Part shown: positions 34,500 through 44,100 of the stretch, piece by piece
Numbering within the stretch: the stretch's first letter is position 1
Layout: each line of letters starts with the position of its first letter
DNA from: Paradesertivirga sp966210515
GTDB taxonomy: Bacteria > Bacteroidota > Bacteroidia > Sphingobacteriales > Sphingobacteriaceae
DNA: 64,000 bases
Direction: 5' to 3'
NCBI GenBank assembly: GCA_966210515.1
Contig: CBIHLM010000002.1
Location: 81,429-145,428 of the forward strand
Notes under the pieces: generated by a model
The model's input: only the letters and a program-made list of their open reading frames with translations
Databases searched by the model: none
What the model was told of the DNA's origin: nothing
Translations under genes and position numbers: made by a program

Positions 34500-34865
34500 A
34501 TGCAACAGTACGAAACACTAATCGTTCTTACCCCGTTGTTATCTGATGAAGCTGCGAAAGAAGTAATAGCTAAATTTCGCGGTATTTTGACTGATAACGG
34601 AGCCGAAATTATCAATGAAGATAATTGGGGTTTGAAGAAACTAGCGTATCCTATCCAAAAGAAGACGACAGGATACTATCACCTAACTGAATTTAAGGCT
34701 CCGGGTGAATTAATTAACAAACTGGAGATTGAATACAGACGTGATGAGCGTATCATGCGTTTCTTAACCGTTGCTCTTGATAAGCATGCAATTGCTTACA
34801 GCGAGAAAAAACGTAGCGGAGCTTTCAACCAGAAAAAAACTCAAACTGAGGAGGTAGCAGGATAA
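34500..34865 (+). CDS. rpsF: 30S ribosomal protein S6
   Basis: 121 residues, with the S6 pattern YETLIVLTPLLSDEAAKEVI at the N-terminus, NWGLKKLAYPIQKKTTGYYHL in the centre, and YRRDERIMRFLTVALDKHA. S6 binds S18 on the platform of the 30S subunit. It starts the conserved rpsF-rpsR-rplI operon; its TAA overlaps the rpsR ATG by one base (TAATG), implying translational coupling. The C-terminal tail is Lys/Gln-rich. Confidence 0.98.
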   Translation: MQQYETLIVLTPLLSDEAAKEVIAKFRGILTDNGAEIINEDNWGLKKLAYPIQKKTTGYYHLTEFKAPGELINKLEIEYRRDERIMRFLTVALDKHAIAYSEKKRSGAFNQKKTQTEEVAG

Positions 34866-35128
34866 TGGCAAGAGATCAAATTAAATACGTTACTGCCCCT
34901 AAAGTAGAGGATAACCGTAAAAAATATTGCCGTTTTAAGAAAAACGGAATCAAATACATTGATTACAAAGACGCTAACTTCCTTTTGAAGTTTATTAACG
35001 ATCAGGGTAAAGTTTTACCTCGTCGTCTTACAGGAACTTCATTAAAGTTCCAGCGTAAAGTAGCTCAGGCTGTTAAGCGTGCCCGTCATATTGGTATATT
35101 ACCTTATGTAACAGATTCATTAAAATAG
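34865..35128 (+). CDS. rpsR: 30S ribosomal protein S18
   Basis: 87 residues with the S18 signature YCRFKKNGIKYIDYKDANFLLKFI, then GKVLPRRLTGTSLKFQRKVAQAVKRARHIGILPY. It pairs with S6. It starts within the rpsF stop codon and is followed after 13 bases by rplI. Confidence 0.98.
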   Translation: MARDQIKYVTAPKVEDNRKKYCRFKKNGIKYIDYKDANFLLKFINDQGKVLPRRLTGTSLKFQRKVAQAVKRARHIGILPYVTDSLK

Positions 35129-35141
35129 GGAGGTAAGCGAA

Positions 35142-35585
35142 ATGGAAATTATTTTAAAACAAGATATTAAAAACCTTGGCGAAAAGGACGATGTAGTAAC
35201 TGTAAAACCAGGTTATGGTCGTAACTACCTTATCCCGCAGGGCTTTGCTACTTTAGCTACTTCTTCAGCCAAGAAAGTATTGGCAGAAAACCTTAAACAA
35301 GCGCAATTCAAACAAGATAAAATCAAAAATGATGCTCTTGCAATTGCTGCGAAATTAGAAGGTGTTAAATTGACAGTAGGCGCTAAAGCAGGCGAAAGTG
35401 GTAAAATCTTTGGTGCGGTAAACACTATTCAAGTTGCTGATGCATTAAAAAGAGAAGGCTTTGAAGTAGATCGCAGAAGAATTACTTTCGAAACTGAACC
35501 GAAATTTGTTGGCGAGTATATTGCTAACCTTAACTTACATAAGGAAGTTAAAGTTCAGGTTCCTTTTGAAGTAGTTGCTGAATAA
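35142..35585 (+). CDS. rplI: 50S ribosomal protein L9
   Basis: 147 residues: N-terminal domain with IILKQDIKNLGEKDDVVTVKPGYGRNYLIPQGFA, the long connecting helix (about 40-75), and a C-terminal domain with LTVGAKAGESGKIFGAVNTIQVADAL. GGGAGG lies a few bases upstream of the ATG. Last gene of the operon, followed by a strong terminator. Confidence 0.98.
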   Translation: MEIILKQDIKNLGEKDDVVTVKPGYGRNYLIPQGFATLATSSAKKVLAENLKQAQFKQDKIKNDALAIAAKLEGVKLTVGAKAGESGKIFGAVNTIQVADALKREGFEVDRRRITFETEPKFVGEYIANLNLHKEVKVQVPFEVVAE

Positions 35586-35635
35586 TACTATCTTTAGATT
35601 ATCGGATTGTAAAAGATCTGATAAACACTAAATCA

Positions 35636-35667
35636 AAAAAAGGCGCTCCGAAACGGGCGCCTTTTTT
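35636..35667 (+). terminator. Intrinsic terminator of the rpsF-rpsR-rplI operon
   Basis: Arms AAAAAAGGCGC (35636-35646) and GCGCCTTTTTT (35657-35667), with an inner CCG/CGG stem and an AAA loop. Typical bidirectional hairpin, but the next gene is in the same direction. Confidence 0.92.
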
Positions 35668-35679
35668 ATTTTTGCACCC

Positions 35680-36408
35680 ATGTCGCGTAGAAGAAGCAAG
35701 TCAGGTAGAAAATCATCTTCAATTAATTTTTCAAACGTCTATAGAGCAGTCAAAAAGATTTTGCTTTGGTTTTTTGCAATTACCATTCTTTGGGTTTTGA
35801 TTTACCGTTTTATTAATCCACCTGTCACCTGGTTAATGGTTCAACGAGGCTTCGAACGCAAGATAGACGGGAAAGACTGGAAGATGGAGAAGAGCTGGCG
35901 GGACTTTGATGAATTGTCCGACAACTTAAAATACGCTGCTATGGCTGGCGAAGACGCTCAGTTTTTGAAACATTGGGGCTTCGATGTTAAATCCATACAA
36001 AAAGCATACAATAAAAATCAGGCCGGTAAGCCGATCCGAGGTGGAAGCACTATTAGCCAGCAAACAGCTAAGAATGTTTTCTTGTGGCCCGGCAGATCGT
36101 GGATTAGAAAAGGTTTCGAAGCATATTTTACGGCTTTTATTGAACTGTTATGGAGCAAAAAGAGGATTATGGAAGTTTACCTGAACGTGATTGAAATGGG
36201 AGATGGTATCTATGGTGCTGAAGCAGCTACTCGGTTTTATTATAAGAAACCAGCCACCCGGTTAAGTAAAGCACAGGCGGCTTTACTTATAGCTGTATTG
36301 CCTAACCCGCGACGCTGGACACCGGCAAAGCCTACTCCATATATCTATCACAAACAGTATTTGATTCTACGAAATATGCGTCGAATTAGAAATTTAAAAT
36401 TTGACTAG
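35680..36408 (+). CDS. mtgA: Monofunctional biosynthetic peptidoglycan transglycosylase
   Basis: 242 residues. A basic N-terminus and one membrane helix (about 30-47, ILLWFFAITILWVLIY) anchor a periplasmic GT51 domain that polymerises lipid II glycan strands. GT51 motifs: the catalytic Glu in AAMAGEDAQFLKHWGFD (about 87-103), GGSTISQQTAKNVFLWP, KKRIMEVYLNVIEMGDGIYG, and AQAALLIAVLPNPRRW. No transpeptidase domain. TATTTTTG lies six bases before the ATG and could be a -7 element giving a nearly leaderless mRNA. Confidence 0.95.
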   Translation: MSRRRSKSGRKSSSINFSNVYRAVKKILLWFFAITILWVLIYRFINPPVTWLMVQRGFERKIDGKDWKMEKSWRDFDELSDNLKYAAMAGEDAQFLKHWGFDVKSIQKAYNKNQAGKPIRGGSTISQQTAKNVFLWPGRSWIRKGFEAYFTAFIELLWSKKRIMEVYLNVIEMGDGIYGAEAATRFYYKKPATRLSKAQAALLIAVLPNPRRWTPAKPTPYIYHKQYLILRNMRRIRNLKFD

Positions 36409-36416
36409 TAAGCTAA

Positions 36417-36902
36417 TCAGGCCTTTATTAAATTGCCGAATACTCGTGGATGCCAGCTTTTGTTAAAAGGTACTTCCCAATTATTCTCGAGTTCTGAAAC
36501 TGTTTGAATTAAATTGTTAAATACAATGGTGTTTTCTGTTACTGTACCTTCACTGATCAATTTTTCAAATTCTTCGCGAGTGCACGAATGGATACCGCTT
36601 GTGTCGCGATAAGCAATATTGAATCGATCGAAAAGGTTAATCTCAAATTCTTCTTCAATATGCTTCATCAGATTTACAGATTTATCGATCGAGCAACCCG
36701 TCGCGCCTGCTTGTTCTTCATCTACCATCAGCATGATAAACCTGTTATAATGGATTTCTACTTTGGCAGTCAGTTTATTGCCATGGGCTTCCCACTGGCT
36801 TATAAAGTCATTTAATTTTTCCTTAATCCGATGTTCTTCATGCAAAGAAAACGGACGGTTAGACTGATAGATCCAAACTCTGGAGTTTTTAGAGATTTCC
36901 AT
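36417..36902 (-). CDS. Conserved hypothetical protein
   Basis: 161 residues, soluble. Conserved-looking stretches are VWIYQSNRPFSLHEEHRIKEKLNDFISQW, IHYNRFIMLMVDEEQAGATGCSIDKSVNLMK, and RFNIAYRDTSGIHSC. Orthologues in Bacteroidota are often labelled ABC transporter ATPase, but no Walker A, Walker B or signature motif exists here, so that label is unfounded. Convergent with mtgA, with which it leaves only 8 bases. Confidence 0.75.
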   Translation of the reverse strand: MEISKNSRVWIYQSNRPFSLHEEHRIKEKLNDFISQWEAHGNKLTAKVEIHYNRFIMLMVDEEQAGATGCSIDKSVNLMKHIEEEFEINLFDRFNIAYRDTSGIHSCTREEFEKLISEGTVTENTIVFNNLIQTVSELENNWEVPFNKSWHPRVFGNLIKA

Positions 36903-37115
36903 AAATCAAAATTACAAATTCTTTAAATCGTATGCGTTGATACGCCGTCAAAAATGTTTCTTCAGCTCAAAAGTCTATAGATATGTTAATCCTATTTCTA
37001 CTATATCAAAAATACCTGTTGGGGTATACAACAGGAGTGTTGATAGTTAGGTGATACTTATCTGCTTTTAACGATTGATTAGGTATTGTTCTTTTATAAA
37101 TACCCGTAATTTGGT

Positions 37116-37147
37116 ATTGTTTTATTAAAAATTAGACCATATCTTTG
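37116..37147 (+). promoter_or_regulatory. Candidate Bacteroidota promoter
   Basis: ATTG at 37116-37119, a 20-bp spacer and a perfect TATCTTTG -7 element at 37140-37147. It faces a 29-codon ORF and then runs antisense to the Fe-S protein gene. It lies in an otherwise empty 370-bp gap (36903-37272). Confidence 0.5.
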
Positions 37148-37173
37148 GAAACACTACTAAGACAACGCCTATA

Positions 37174-37263
37174 ATGACAAACTTTAGAATATTTGCTGTT
37201 GAATTCTTTAAACTGATGCCAGGTTTTCTAAAATTCGTTTATCAGCGAAGCATAAAAAATTAG
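37174..37263 (+). CDS. Candidate 29-residue small protein
   Basis: ATG to TAG encodes a peptide beginning MTNFRIFAVEFFKLMPGF and ending YQRSIKN, rich in Phe and amphipathic with a net positive charge. It lies about 20 bases after the predicted start of the promoter at 37116-37147. No homologue is recognised. It could be a membrane-associated small protein or a leader; it may also be chance. Its stop is 9 bases from the end of the convergent Fe-S gene. Confidence 0.35.
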   Translation: MTNFRIFAVEFFKLMPGFLKFVYQRSIKN

Positions 37264-37272
37264 CATTTTGAT

Positions 37273-38091
37273 TTATAAGCCATTGGCTCTTACTGTTATT
37301 TCGGCAATATCCAGAACTTCTACATCCTGTTCTTTTTGGAGGTGTTTTACACCGTCCCGAAGCATCGTCATACAAAATGGACATGCTGCAGCAATAATAC
37401 TGGACTGAGTTTTGAGCGCTTCCTCTACTCTCTCAACATTAATGTCTTTTTTTCCAGGTTCTGGCTCCTTAAAAAGCTGAGCCCCGCCGGCTCCGCAACA
37501 TAATCCGTTTGCTTTGCAACGTTTCATTTCTACAAGGTCGGCATCTAAAGCTTCTAACACTTTACGTGGAGCTTCATATACCTTATTCCCTCTGCCAAGA
37601 TAACAAGGGTCGTGAAATGTTATTTTTTTCCCTATGAAACTTTCTCCGTTTGCCGCTTTTAACTTACCCTCATCAATTAGTTGTTGAATTAATTGCGTGT
37701 GATGGATCACTTCATAACTGCCGCCGAGTGATGGATACTCATTTTTAATGGTGTTAAAGCAATGAGGGCATCCGGTGACGATTTTCTGGATGTTATATTC
37801 GTTTAGTACCTCGATGTTTGACATTGCCTGCATTTGAAACAGAAATTCGTTTCCCGCTCTTTTAGCCGGATCTCCGGTACAAGATTCCTCTGTGCCTAAC
37901 ACCGCATAGCTAATGCCAACATGCTGAAGTATTTTACAAACAGAAATTGTTATCCGTTGAGCACGTTCATCAAAGCTGCCTGCGCATCCTACCCAAAATA
38001 AAATTTCTGGTTGCTTGCCGCCGGCAATCATTTCTGCCATTGTCGGGATTATAAGCGGCTGCTTGTCTTGTCCATTAATATGATCTGTCAT
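37273..38091 (-). CDS. Cys-rich (CCG-domain) Fe-S protein, HdrB/LutA-like
   Basis: 272 residues with two CCG-type repeats. Visible cysteine clusters: FWVGCAGSFDERAQ, EESCTGDPAKR and VTGCPHCFNTI in the first, then HDPCYLGRGN, CKANGLCCGAGG and AACPFCMTML in the second. Such domains bind unusual 4Fe-4S clusters and occur in heterodisulfide-reductase-like, lactate-utilisation and glycolate oxidase complexes. It starts 2 bases after the stop of the membrane Fe-S protein gene, so the two form one unit. Probably the catalytic or electron-accepting partner of a quinone-linked complex of unknown substrate. Confidence 0.88.
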   Translation of the reverse strand: MTDHINGQDKQPLIIPTMAEMIAGGKQPEILFWVGCAGSFDERAQRITISVCKILQHVGISYAVLGTEESCTGDPAKRAGNEFLFQMQAMSNIEVLNEYNIQKIVTGCPHCFNTIKNEYPSLGGSYEVIHHTQLIQQLIDEGKLKAANGESFIGKKITFHDPCYLGRGNKVYEAPRKVLEALDADLVEMKRCKANGLCCGAGGAQLFKEPEPGKKDINVERVEEALKTQSSIIAAACPFCMTMLRDGVKHLQKEQDVEVLDIAEITVRANGL

Positions 38092-38093
38092 AA

Positions 38094-39401
38094 TTACGTG
38101 TTAATGTTTTGTGCCCAGTTAAAGCGATCAGATGCTGAGTACTTCCAGGGTGCGGCGTTGTTTTCTATGTTGCTGAGCATGTTATTAATACTGGAGGGGG
38201 CTTTTGATTCCTCCATAACAATATATCTTCTTAAATCCATTATTATAGCTAATGGGTCAATATTGACAGGGCAAGCTTTAATGCAAGCCTGACAGGTGGT
38301 GCATGCCCATAGCTCTTCCCTGGAAATATAATCATCTAATAAGCTTTTCCCATCTAAGTAATCTTTGCCATGTTTGTCAATATTTTCGCCTACTTCGGTA
38401 AGCCGGTCACGGGTGTCCATTACAATTTTGCGGGGTGACAATAATTTGCCAGTAATATTTGCGGGGCATTCAGATGTGCATCTTCCGCATTCTGTACAGG
38501 TATACGCGTCCATTAAGCTTTTCCAGGATAGCTCATTAACATCCTTAGCCCCAAAAGTACCCGGATTCGTTAATTCTACAGGCTGAAAGGATGGGTCTGT
38601 CATCGCTTTCACTTCGTTAGTGACTACTGCCATATTATTCAGTTCAGCGCTAGGCGATAGTTTTGAATAATAGGTATTAGGAAAAGCCATTAAAATGTGA
38701 AAGTGCTTTGAGTAGGGCAGGTAATTAAGGAATACGAAGATCCCTATAATGTGTAGCCACCAAAACAGGCGCTCTGAAGAGTGTAACATGTCGGTATTGG
38801 AAGGTAAAATGTCGGCTAATAGCGAGCTTATAGGGAATGTTGAGGAACTTAGGTGGTTGTCTGTAATAAGTGGTTGAAGTTTATAATCCGATGCATTCAT
38901 CAGCAAAAAGGCTGACATTAATATTATTTCGAAGTACAGTATGTAATTGGCATCTGATCGTGGCCAGGGCGTCATCTCGACTCCAAAGAAGCGCCTAATC
39001 CTCAATATGTTTCTTCTTACAAGAAATATGGTACAGGCTATAATGACACTGATTGCCAGCCACTCAAACGAGGCAATGAGGAAGGTATAAAAAGAACCTA
39101 AGGGACTGGCGAAAATTCTATGTGTGCCGACAATTCCGTCTAGAATTATTTCCACGACTTCTATATTTATAATTATGAAGCCTGCATATACGAAGAAGTG
39201 TAAGAGGGCAGGGATAGGCCGTGCAATCATTTTTGTTTGTCCGAAGGCGACCTTTAACATCGTCTTCCACCTTAAGACCGGATTGTCGGAACGATCTTCC
39301 GGCTGACCCAGTTTTATGTTTCTGATCACTTTTTTCACATTTTTGGTAAAAAATGTAATAGCAAGAATAAGTAGTAAAAGGAAAAGCGCTTGTTCTATCA
39401 T
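38094..39401 (-). CDS. Membrane-bound 4Fe-4S dicluster protein, HdrCE/DsrM-like
   Basis: 435 residues from the ATG at 39401 (MIEQALFLLLL); an upstream TTG would add 13 residues. The N-terminal half has about five membrane helices, as in cytochrome-b-like or HdrE subunits, then a soluble domain with two classical 4Fe-4S motifs: CTECGRCTSECPANITG and CTTCQACIKACPVNID (about 300-385). It is expected to pass electrons between the quinone pool and the CCG protein encoded next. Some of this family work with ETF; no etf genes are in this window. No promoter identified. Confidence 0.88.
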   Translation of the reverse strand: MIEQALFLLLLILAITFFTKNVKKVIRNIKLGQPEDRSDNPVLRWKTMLKVAFGQTKMIARPIPALLHFFVYAGFIIINIEVVEIILDGIVGTHRIFASPLGSFYTFLIASFEWLAISVIIACTIFLVRRNILRIRRFFGVEMTPWPRSDANYILYFEIILMSAFLLMNASDYKLQPLITDNHLSSSTFPISSLLADILPSNTDMLHSSERLFWWLHIIGIFVFLNYLPYSKHFHILMAFPNTYYSKLSPSAELNNMAVVTNEVKAMTDPSFQPVELTNPGTFGAKDVNELSWKSLMDAYTCTECGRCTSECPANITGKLLSPRKIVMDTRDRLTEVGENIDKHGKDYLDGKSLLDDYISREELWACTTCQACIKACPVNIDPLAIIMDLRRYIVMEESKAPSSINNMLSNIENNAAPWKYSASDRFNWAQNINT

Positions 39402-39800
39402 GACCGATATTATTGAGCCAAGTGTTCTGTTAAAAAGCAATTTTATTAAAGAGTATAATTTATAAAAAAAATCAGGTTAAACTTAGAAAAGGTTAAAAAG
39501 CATTAATTTAAAAAGAAGAGATTGACTCATTATAAACCTCAGAATGTCTGGTAGGTTTTGGCTTAGGTAACTTGATGGCGCGTTTTTGATCCGTTGTGTT
39601 TTCGATTATGGTTTACTTTGGTGATGGCGCGTGTCAAAATTTGTGGAATATTCAAGATTCTTTTTCGAGTTGGGTCATGGGGTTGTTGTTTCATTAATTA
39701 AAATGTATTCTCTGTTTTGTCTTAAGGTGTTGTTTTGCAGTGACTTTTGGGTTTGGGTGGATTTTCTTTGGACGTAGAATAGGTAATATTTGAAAAAATG
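39402..39800. other. Intergenic region upstream of tRNA-Phe, no gene seen
   Basis: AT-rich, with a T/G-biased + strand. It contains two copies of TGATGGCGCGT (39573-39583 and 39622-39632), 49 bp apart, of unknown meaning. No protein-like frame on either strand. Confidence 0.5.
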
Positions 39801-39831
39801 TTTTTATAAATGAAAAAAGACGCTACATTTG
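39801..39831 (+). promoter_or_regulatory. Promoter of tRNA-Phe
   Basis: A perfect -7 element TACATTTG at 39824-39831, with a T-rich -33 region (TTTT at 39801-39804) at 19-bp spacing, places the transcription start about 10 bases before the tRNA. Confidence 0.65.
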
Positions 39832-39847
39832 CAGTCCCAAAGGGGCT

Positions 39848-39920
39848 GGTACCATAGCTCAGTTGGTAGAGCAAAGGACTGAAAATCCTTGTGTCGCTGG
39901 TTCGATTCCAGCTGGTACCA
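39848..39920 (+). tRNA. tRNA-Phe (GAA)
   Basis: 73 nt cloverleaf: acceptor GGTACCA/TGGTACC, D arm with AGCTCAGTTGGTAGAGC, anticodon stem AAGGA/TCCTT with loop CTGAAAA (anticodon GAA), and T arm GCTGG-TTCGATT-CCAGC. The discriminator is A at 39920. CCA is not fully encoded (ACAG follows). Confidence 0.97.
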
Positions 39921-39927
39921 CAGATTT

Positions 39928-39962
39928 AAAAAACCCATTATTCGAGAAATAATGGGTTTTTT
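39928..39962 (+). terminator. Terminator of tRNA-Phe
   Basis: Stem AAAAAACCCATTATT / AATAATGGGTTTTTT around a short loop, 7 bases after the tRNA. Confidence 0.88.
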
Positions 39963-40066
39963 GTTGTCTAAAGGCGGTTTCGGATCGCTCTCTTCCATAA
40001 TAGCTCAATCGGGCGCTTAGCAATCAGACAGATTTTTTTGTTGAACTGGACGTAAATGTTTTACAA

Positions 40067-41028
40067 ATGTTTTACAACGTAAAGCATCGTCCGCTAATGA
40101 TTTATTATGGCGACAGTCAAAGAAGTGATTTTATCCCATCACAAAAAAAGGATGTAACGTGGAATGTGAAGATTAGGGTTACACATAAAAGGCAATCGGC
40201 TTATATCGATACCCAACATTTCGTGAGTGCAAAACAGCTTATGAGGCGCATTTAAGATGCCCTAGAGTTATCACTCGGTTAAGCCAATTCAAAGAGCCAG
40301 TTACCCGAACAGTTAAAGGTCTTAGCGACACAGGGCTCCATAATCATATGCGGGATCTCCGAATATTGTTTAATGCGGTCAGGGAGCATTACAATGATGA
40401 AGATATGGGAGTAATTGTTGTGAAACACTATCCTTTTCATGAGTATAAACTTGTAGAAATTCCTGCAAATACGAAGAAGAAGCTTAACATTAAACAAATT
40501 AAAACGATCAGAGATCTTGCATTGCCAAGCGGAGGGAGGTTGGAGTTGGCTAGAGATTTTTTTATGCTTAGCTTTTATTTATGTGGAATGAATGCGGTGG
40601 ACATGTATAGAATACCTCCAGTCGATAATCCAACCCGTTGGATTGATTACAATAGGTCGAAAACAAAAAACAGGAGAAAGGACCGAGCCTTCATTAGTGT
40701 TGGTATTCCTGAGGATGCAATGGATCTGTATAATCAATATGCCGGAAAGTTGCAAAATCGTTATGCGAGTCATATATCTCTCGATCGAGCATTGAGTATT
40801 GGCATGCGTGCAATTGGAAAAGAATTGAAAATTTCTCATCTCGAGTTTTATGATGCCAGGCATGCGTTTGGGGATCTGGCCAGAAATAAATGTCGATTTT
40901 CAAAAGATGATGTCGCTTTGGCTCTAAATCATAAAGACAAATCAAACTCTGTTACAGACGTCTATATTTCAAAAAATTGGGATATAGTAGATGAAATTCA
41001 GAAAGAGGTAATTCGGCTTTTGAAGTAA
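40067..41028 (+). pseudogene. Decayed tyrosine recombinase (phage-type integrase)
   Basis: Two frames of one gene remain. 40067-40255 encodes the N-terminal arm-binding region (TWNVKIRVTHKRQSAYIDTQHFV, then a TAA). From about 40258 a different frame encodes the core-binding and catalytic domains through 41028. Between them roughly 80-100 codons of the usual 400 appear deleted. The catalytic part keeps YDARHAFGDLARN, LNHKDKSNSV and the nucleophile Tyr in VTDVYISKNW, but the first Arg region reads LCGMNAVDMY. It lies 146 bp 3' of tRNA-Phe, the classic site for an island integrase. An 11-bp direct repeat (AAATGTTTTAC twice, 40054-40075) lies at its 5' edge. Inactive as it stands. Confidence 0.75.
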
Positions 41029-41154
41029 TCAAATATTGGATGAATTCGAACCAGAAGGATCAAAGAGAAGTAGTTCACTACGTTGAAGATTCATCATAGT
41101 ATGTTAGATCCCTATGATGAATTGTTGGCAGTACTCTTATCAGGAAGGTGTTTT

Positions 41155-44100
41155 TTATTCAGTATCCTTTTTCAAGCCCACAATATAATTTGAGGGACTT
41201 ACTCCAAATTGCTTTTGAAAATCCCTGGAAAAGTTAGTAGGCATGCTATATCCAACCATATTGGCGACTTCATTTATCTTATAATCTCCTTCAGCAAGAA
41301 GCTCCGCAGCTTTTTTAAGTCTGGAGAGATTGATTAATTCATTTGGAGTAAGATTAGAAAGTCCTTTGATTTTCCTGTATAGCGTCGGCCTGCTCATATT
41401 CATCATACTCGATAACTGATCAACATCTAAATCCATATCTGTTATATGTTCATAAATGATTGAGTTTAATTTCTCCAGAAAATCTTTATCAGCTTTTGAG
41501 TAGGCAATACCCTTAATGTGACTTAAAGGAGAGCGGGCGAAGTATTCCTTGATTATATTTCGGTTTATAAGTAGATTGTTAATCTGGGCTAAGAGGTATT
41601 CAAAGGAAAAAGGTTTCTCGATGTAAGCATCAGCTCCGACCTCCAAACCTTCAATCTTAGAATTAATAGAGTTCTTTGCAGTTAGTAGTATGATTGGTAT
41701 ATGGCTGAACTGAAAATCGTTCTTCATTTTTTTACAAAGTTCTATACCGTCCATAATGGGCATCATAATATCGCTTATCACTAATTGAATATGATCATGG
41801 ATAAGAGTGTCCAGTGCTTCTTTTCCGTTGTAGGCTTTCTTAATATTATAACTTCCAGAGAGCTCTTTGTGTAAGTAATTGAGAATTTCTTTGTTGTCTT
41901 CTACAATTAAAATTGAAGGCTTTGTCGAATTGATGTTTTTATCGGTTTCCTCAGTTTCTTCGATTAAAGTTTCATTATTTTCAGTCGTGTCATAATCCGT
42001 CAGGTTAATTTCATTGTCTTGATGGATAGGAATTGAAAGCAAAAAGATGTTGGTGTTTTCTCCTGAATTTTTTAATTCAAGAGTGCCCTTGTGAAGTTCG
42101 GTAAGTGAACGTGATAAAGGAAGTCCGATGCCCGTACCGGCTTCTTTGGAATTATGCTCCAAGCGAAAAAAAGGTTCGAAAATCTTATCCTTATATTCTT
42201 CGGGAATTATGTAACCATCGTTTCTAAATTCGATATTAAAAACAATGTCATCACTGGAAAACGGTAATAATTTCACGAGCACTTTTTCATTCGCATACTT
42301 GATTGCGTTATTTATAAGATTGCTGATGATTTTTTTAAGTGCTTCCTGGTCGACAAACGCCTGGAGTGCAATTCGGGGTAGTTCAAGCTTATAATTCAGA
42401 TCTTTTTGTTCGGCCGCAGGCTTAAAAGTGAAGAACACATCATTTAAAAGCTCATTAATGTTTGTGTTTGAGAAGTTCAGACTGAATTTGTTCGCTTCAG
42501 CTTTTCTGAAATCGAGTAATTGATTCGTTAGGTCAATAAGCCTGTTGGTGTTTTTCTTCATCATGTTCAAACTTTCTGTAGTTTCAGGATCATCTGATTG
42601 CGTGGAAATTAATTTATCCAGCGGCATTTTAATTAAGGTTAACGGCGTTCTGATTTCATGTGCCACATTTGTAAAGAACTCAATCTTTGCATTATAAATC
42701 TCACGTTCTTTATTGATTTCCATAATCTCAATCCGGCGTTTACTTTTTTCGAATAGGGCGAGGCGGTAGTACCAGAATATTATAAAAATTATAGATACAA
42801 TAATCAAAATATAAACCAGATAAGCCACGTTTGTTGCCCAAAACGGCGGTGTTATCTTTATTGCGAGTGATGTTTCATTTTGGTTCCAAATGCTTTCATT
42901 GTTAGAGCCTTTAATCTTTAAAACATAATTTCCCGGAGGTAAGTTGGTGTAGAAAATCTTTCGGTACTCTTTTAAAGCTATCCAGTTTTTATCGATACCT
43001 TCCATCTTATACAAATAGCTGTTCATTTCTGGAATAACATAGCTGAGGGCTGCAACATCAAGACTTATATTGGCTTTGTCATAAGGAAGAGTAAGGCTCT
43101 CAGAGTACATTAATGCTTGTTTAAGCAAGGAACCCTCCTTGTTTATCTCAACATCTTCGTTATTTACTTTAATCCCGGTAATATAAACGGGCGGCACAAA
43201 CCTGTTTCTGATAAATTGAGAAGGTTTAAAGCTGATTAATCCTCTAACGGTTCCGAAGAACAGAGTTCCGTCACTGTTCTTAAAAGAAGAGTTGTAATTA
43301 AATTGCTCGGTAGGTAGCCCATGGCTTGTATTGTAGTTGATGAAGGTTGTCGTTTCCGGATTGAAGTGGCTCAATCCCTTGGATGTTGAGATCCAAAATG
43401 AGCCGTTTTTGTCTTCAACTATTCTAAAAATCTGGTTGTCCGGTAAGCCGTCTTCAAAAGTGTAATTTATTATTTTGCCGGTGGCCGGATTTAATTTAGA
43501 AAGTCCGCCCTCGGTACAGAGCCAAAAATTCTTCTTATCATCCTGATAAAGATTGTTTATGTAATTGCTGATTAAGCCATTGCTTTTACCCTGTTTATAT
43601 TCAATTCTGCCTTTTTTGTTTGTTGCCGGATTATAATAGTATAAGCCACCGCCGTATGTTCCTACCCATATAGTTCCTTTATCATCTTCAACTATGCTTT
43701 GAATATGTCCGTTAAAAAAGGGTATAGGCGAGAAGTTATCATTTCCCCTGTTGTATTTAAATAACCCGTTCCAGGTTCCAACCAAAATGTCAGCCTTTTT
43801 GGTTTTATATAAAGTAATTATAAAATCGCTCGTAAATGAATTCGGGCCTGCATTGTAATGTCTGATAACTTTATTCGTCTTCAAGTCCATAACATCAAGC
43901 CCATGTTCGTATGTGCCTATCCATAGTTTATCACCGTCGGCCACAAGTCCGTGAATGTTGTGATAAGACAAGCTCCCCGGGCCATTGGGTTTAAATCTTT
44001 TTATATGCCCCGTTTGGGGATCCATTTGATTTAGTCCGGCATCTTCAGTCCCTATCCACAACTTGCCATACTGATCTTTACAGATTTCGTGAACAAGATT

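Noticed and set aside
36417..36902. ABC transporter ATPase
   Set aside because: This common label for the family is not supported: no Walker A, Walker B or signature motif is present.
40348..41028. Functional integrase
   Set aside because: The N-terminal arm lies in a different frame ending at 40255 and part of the core-binding domain is missing.
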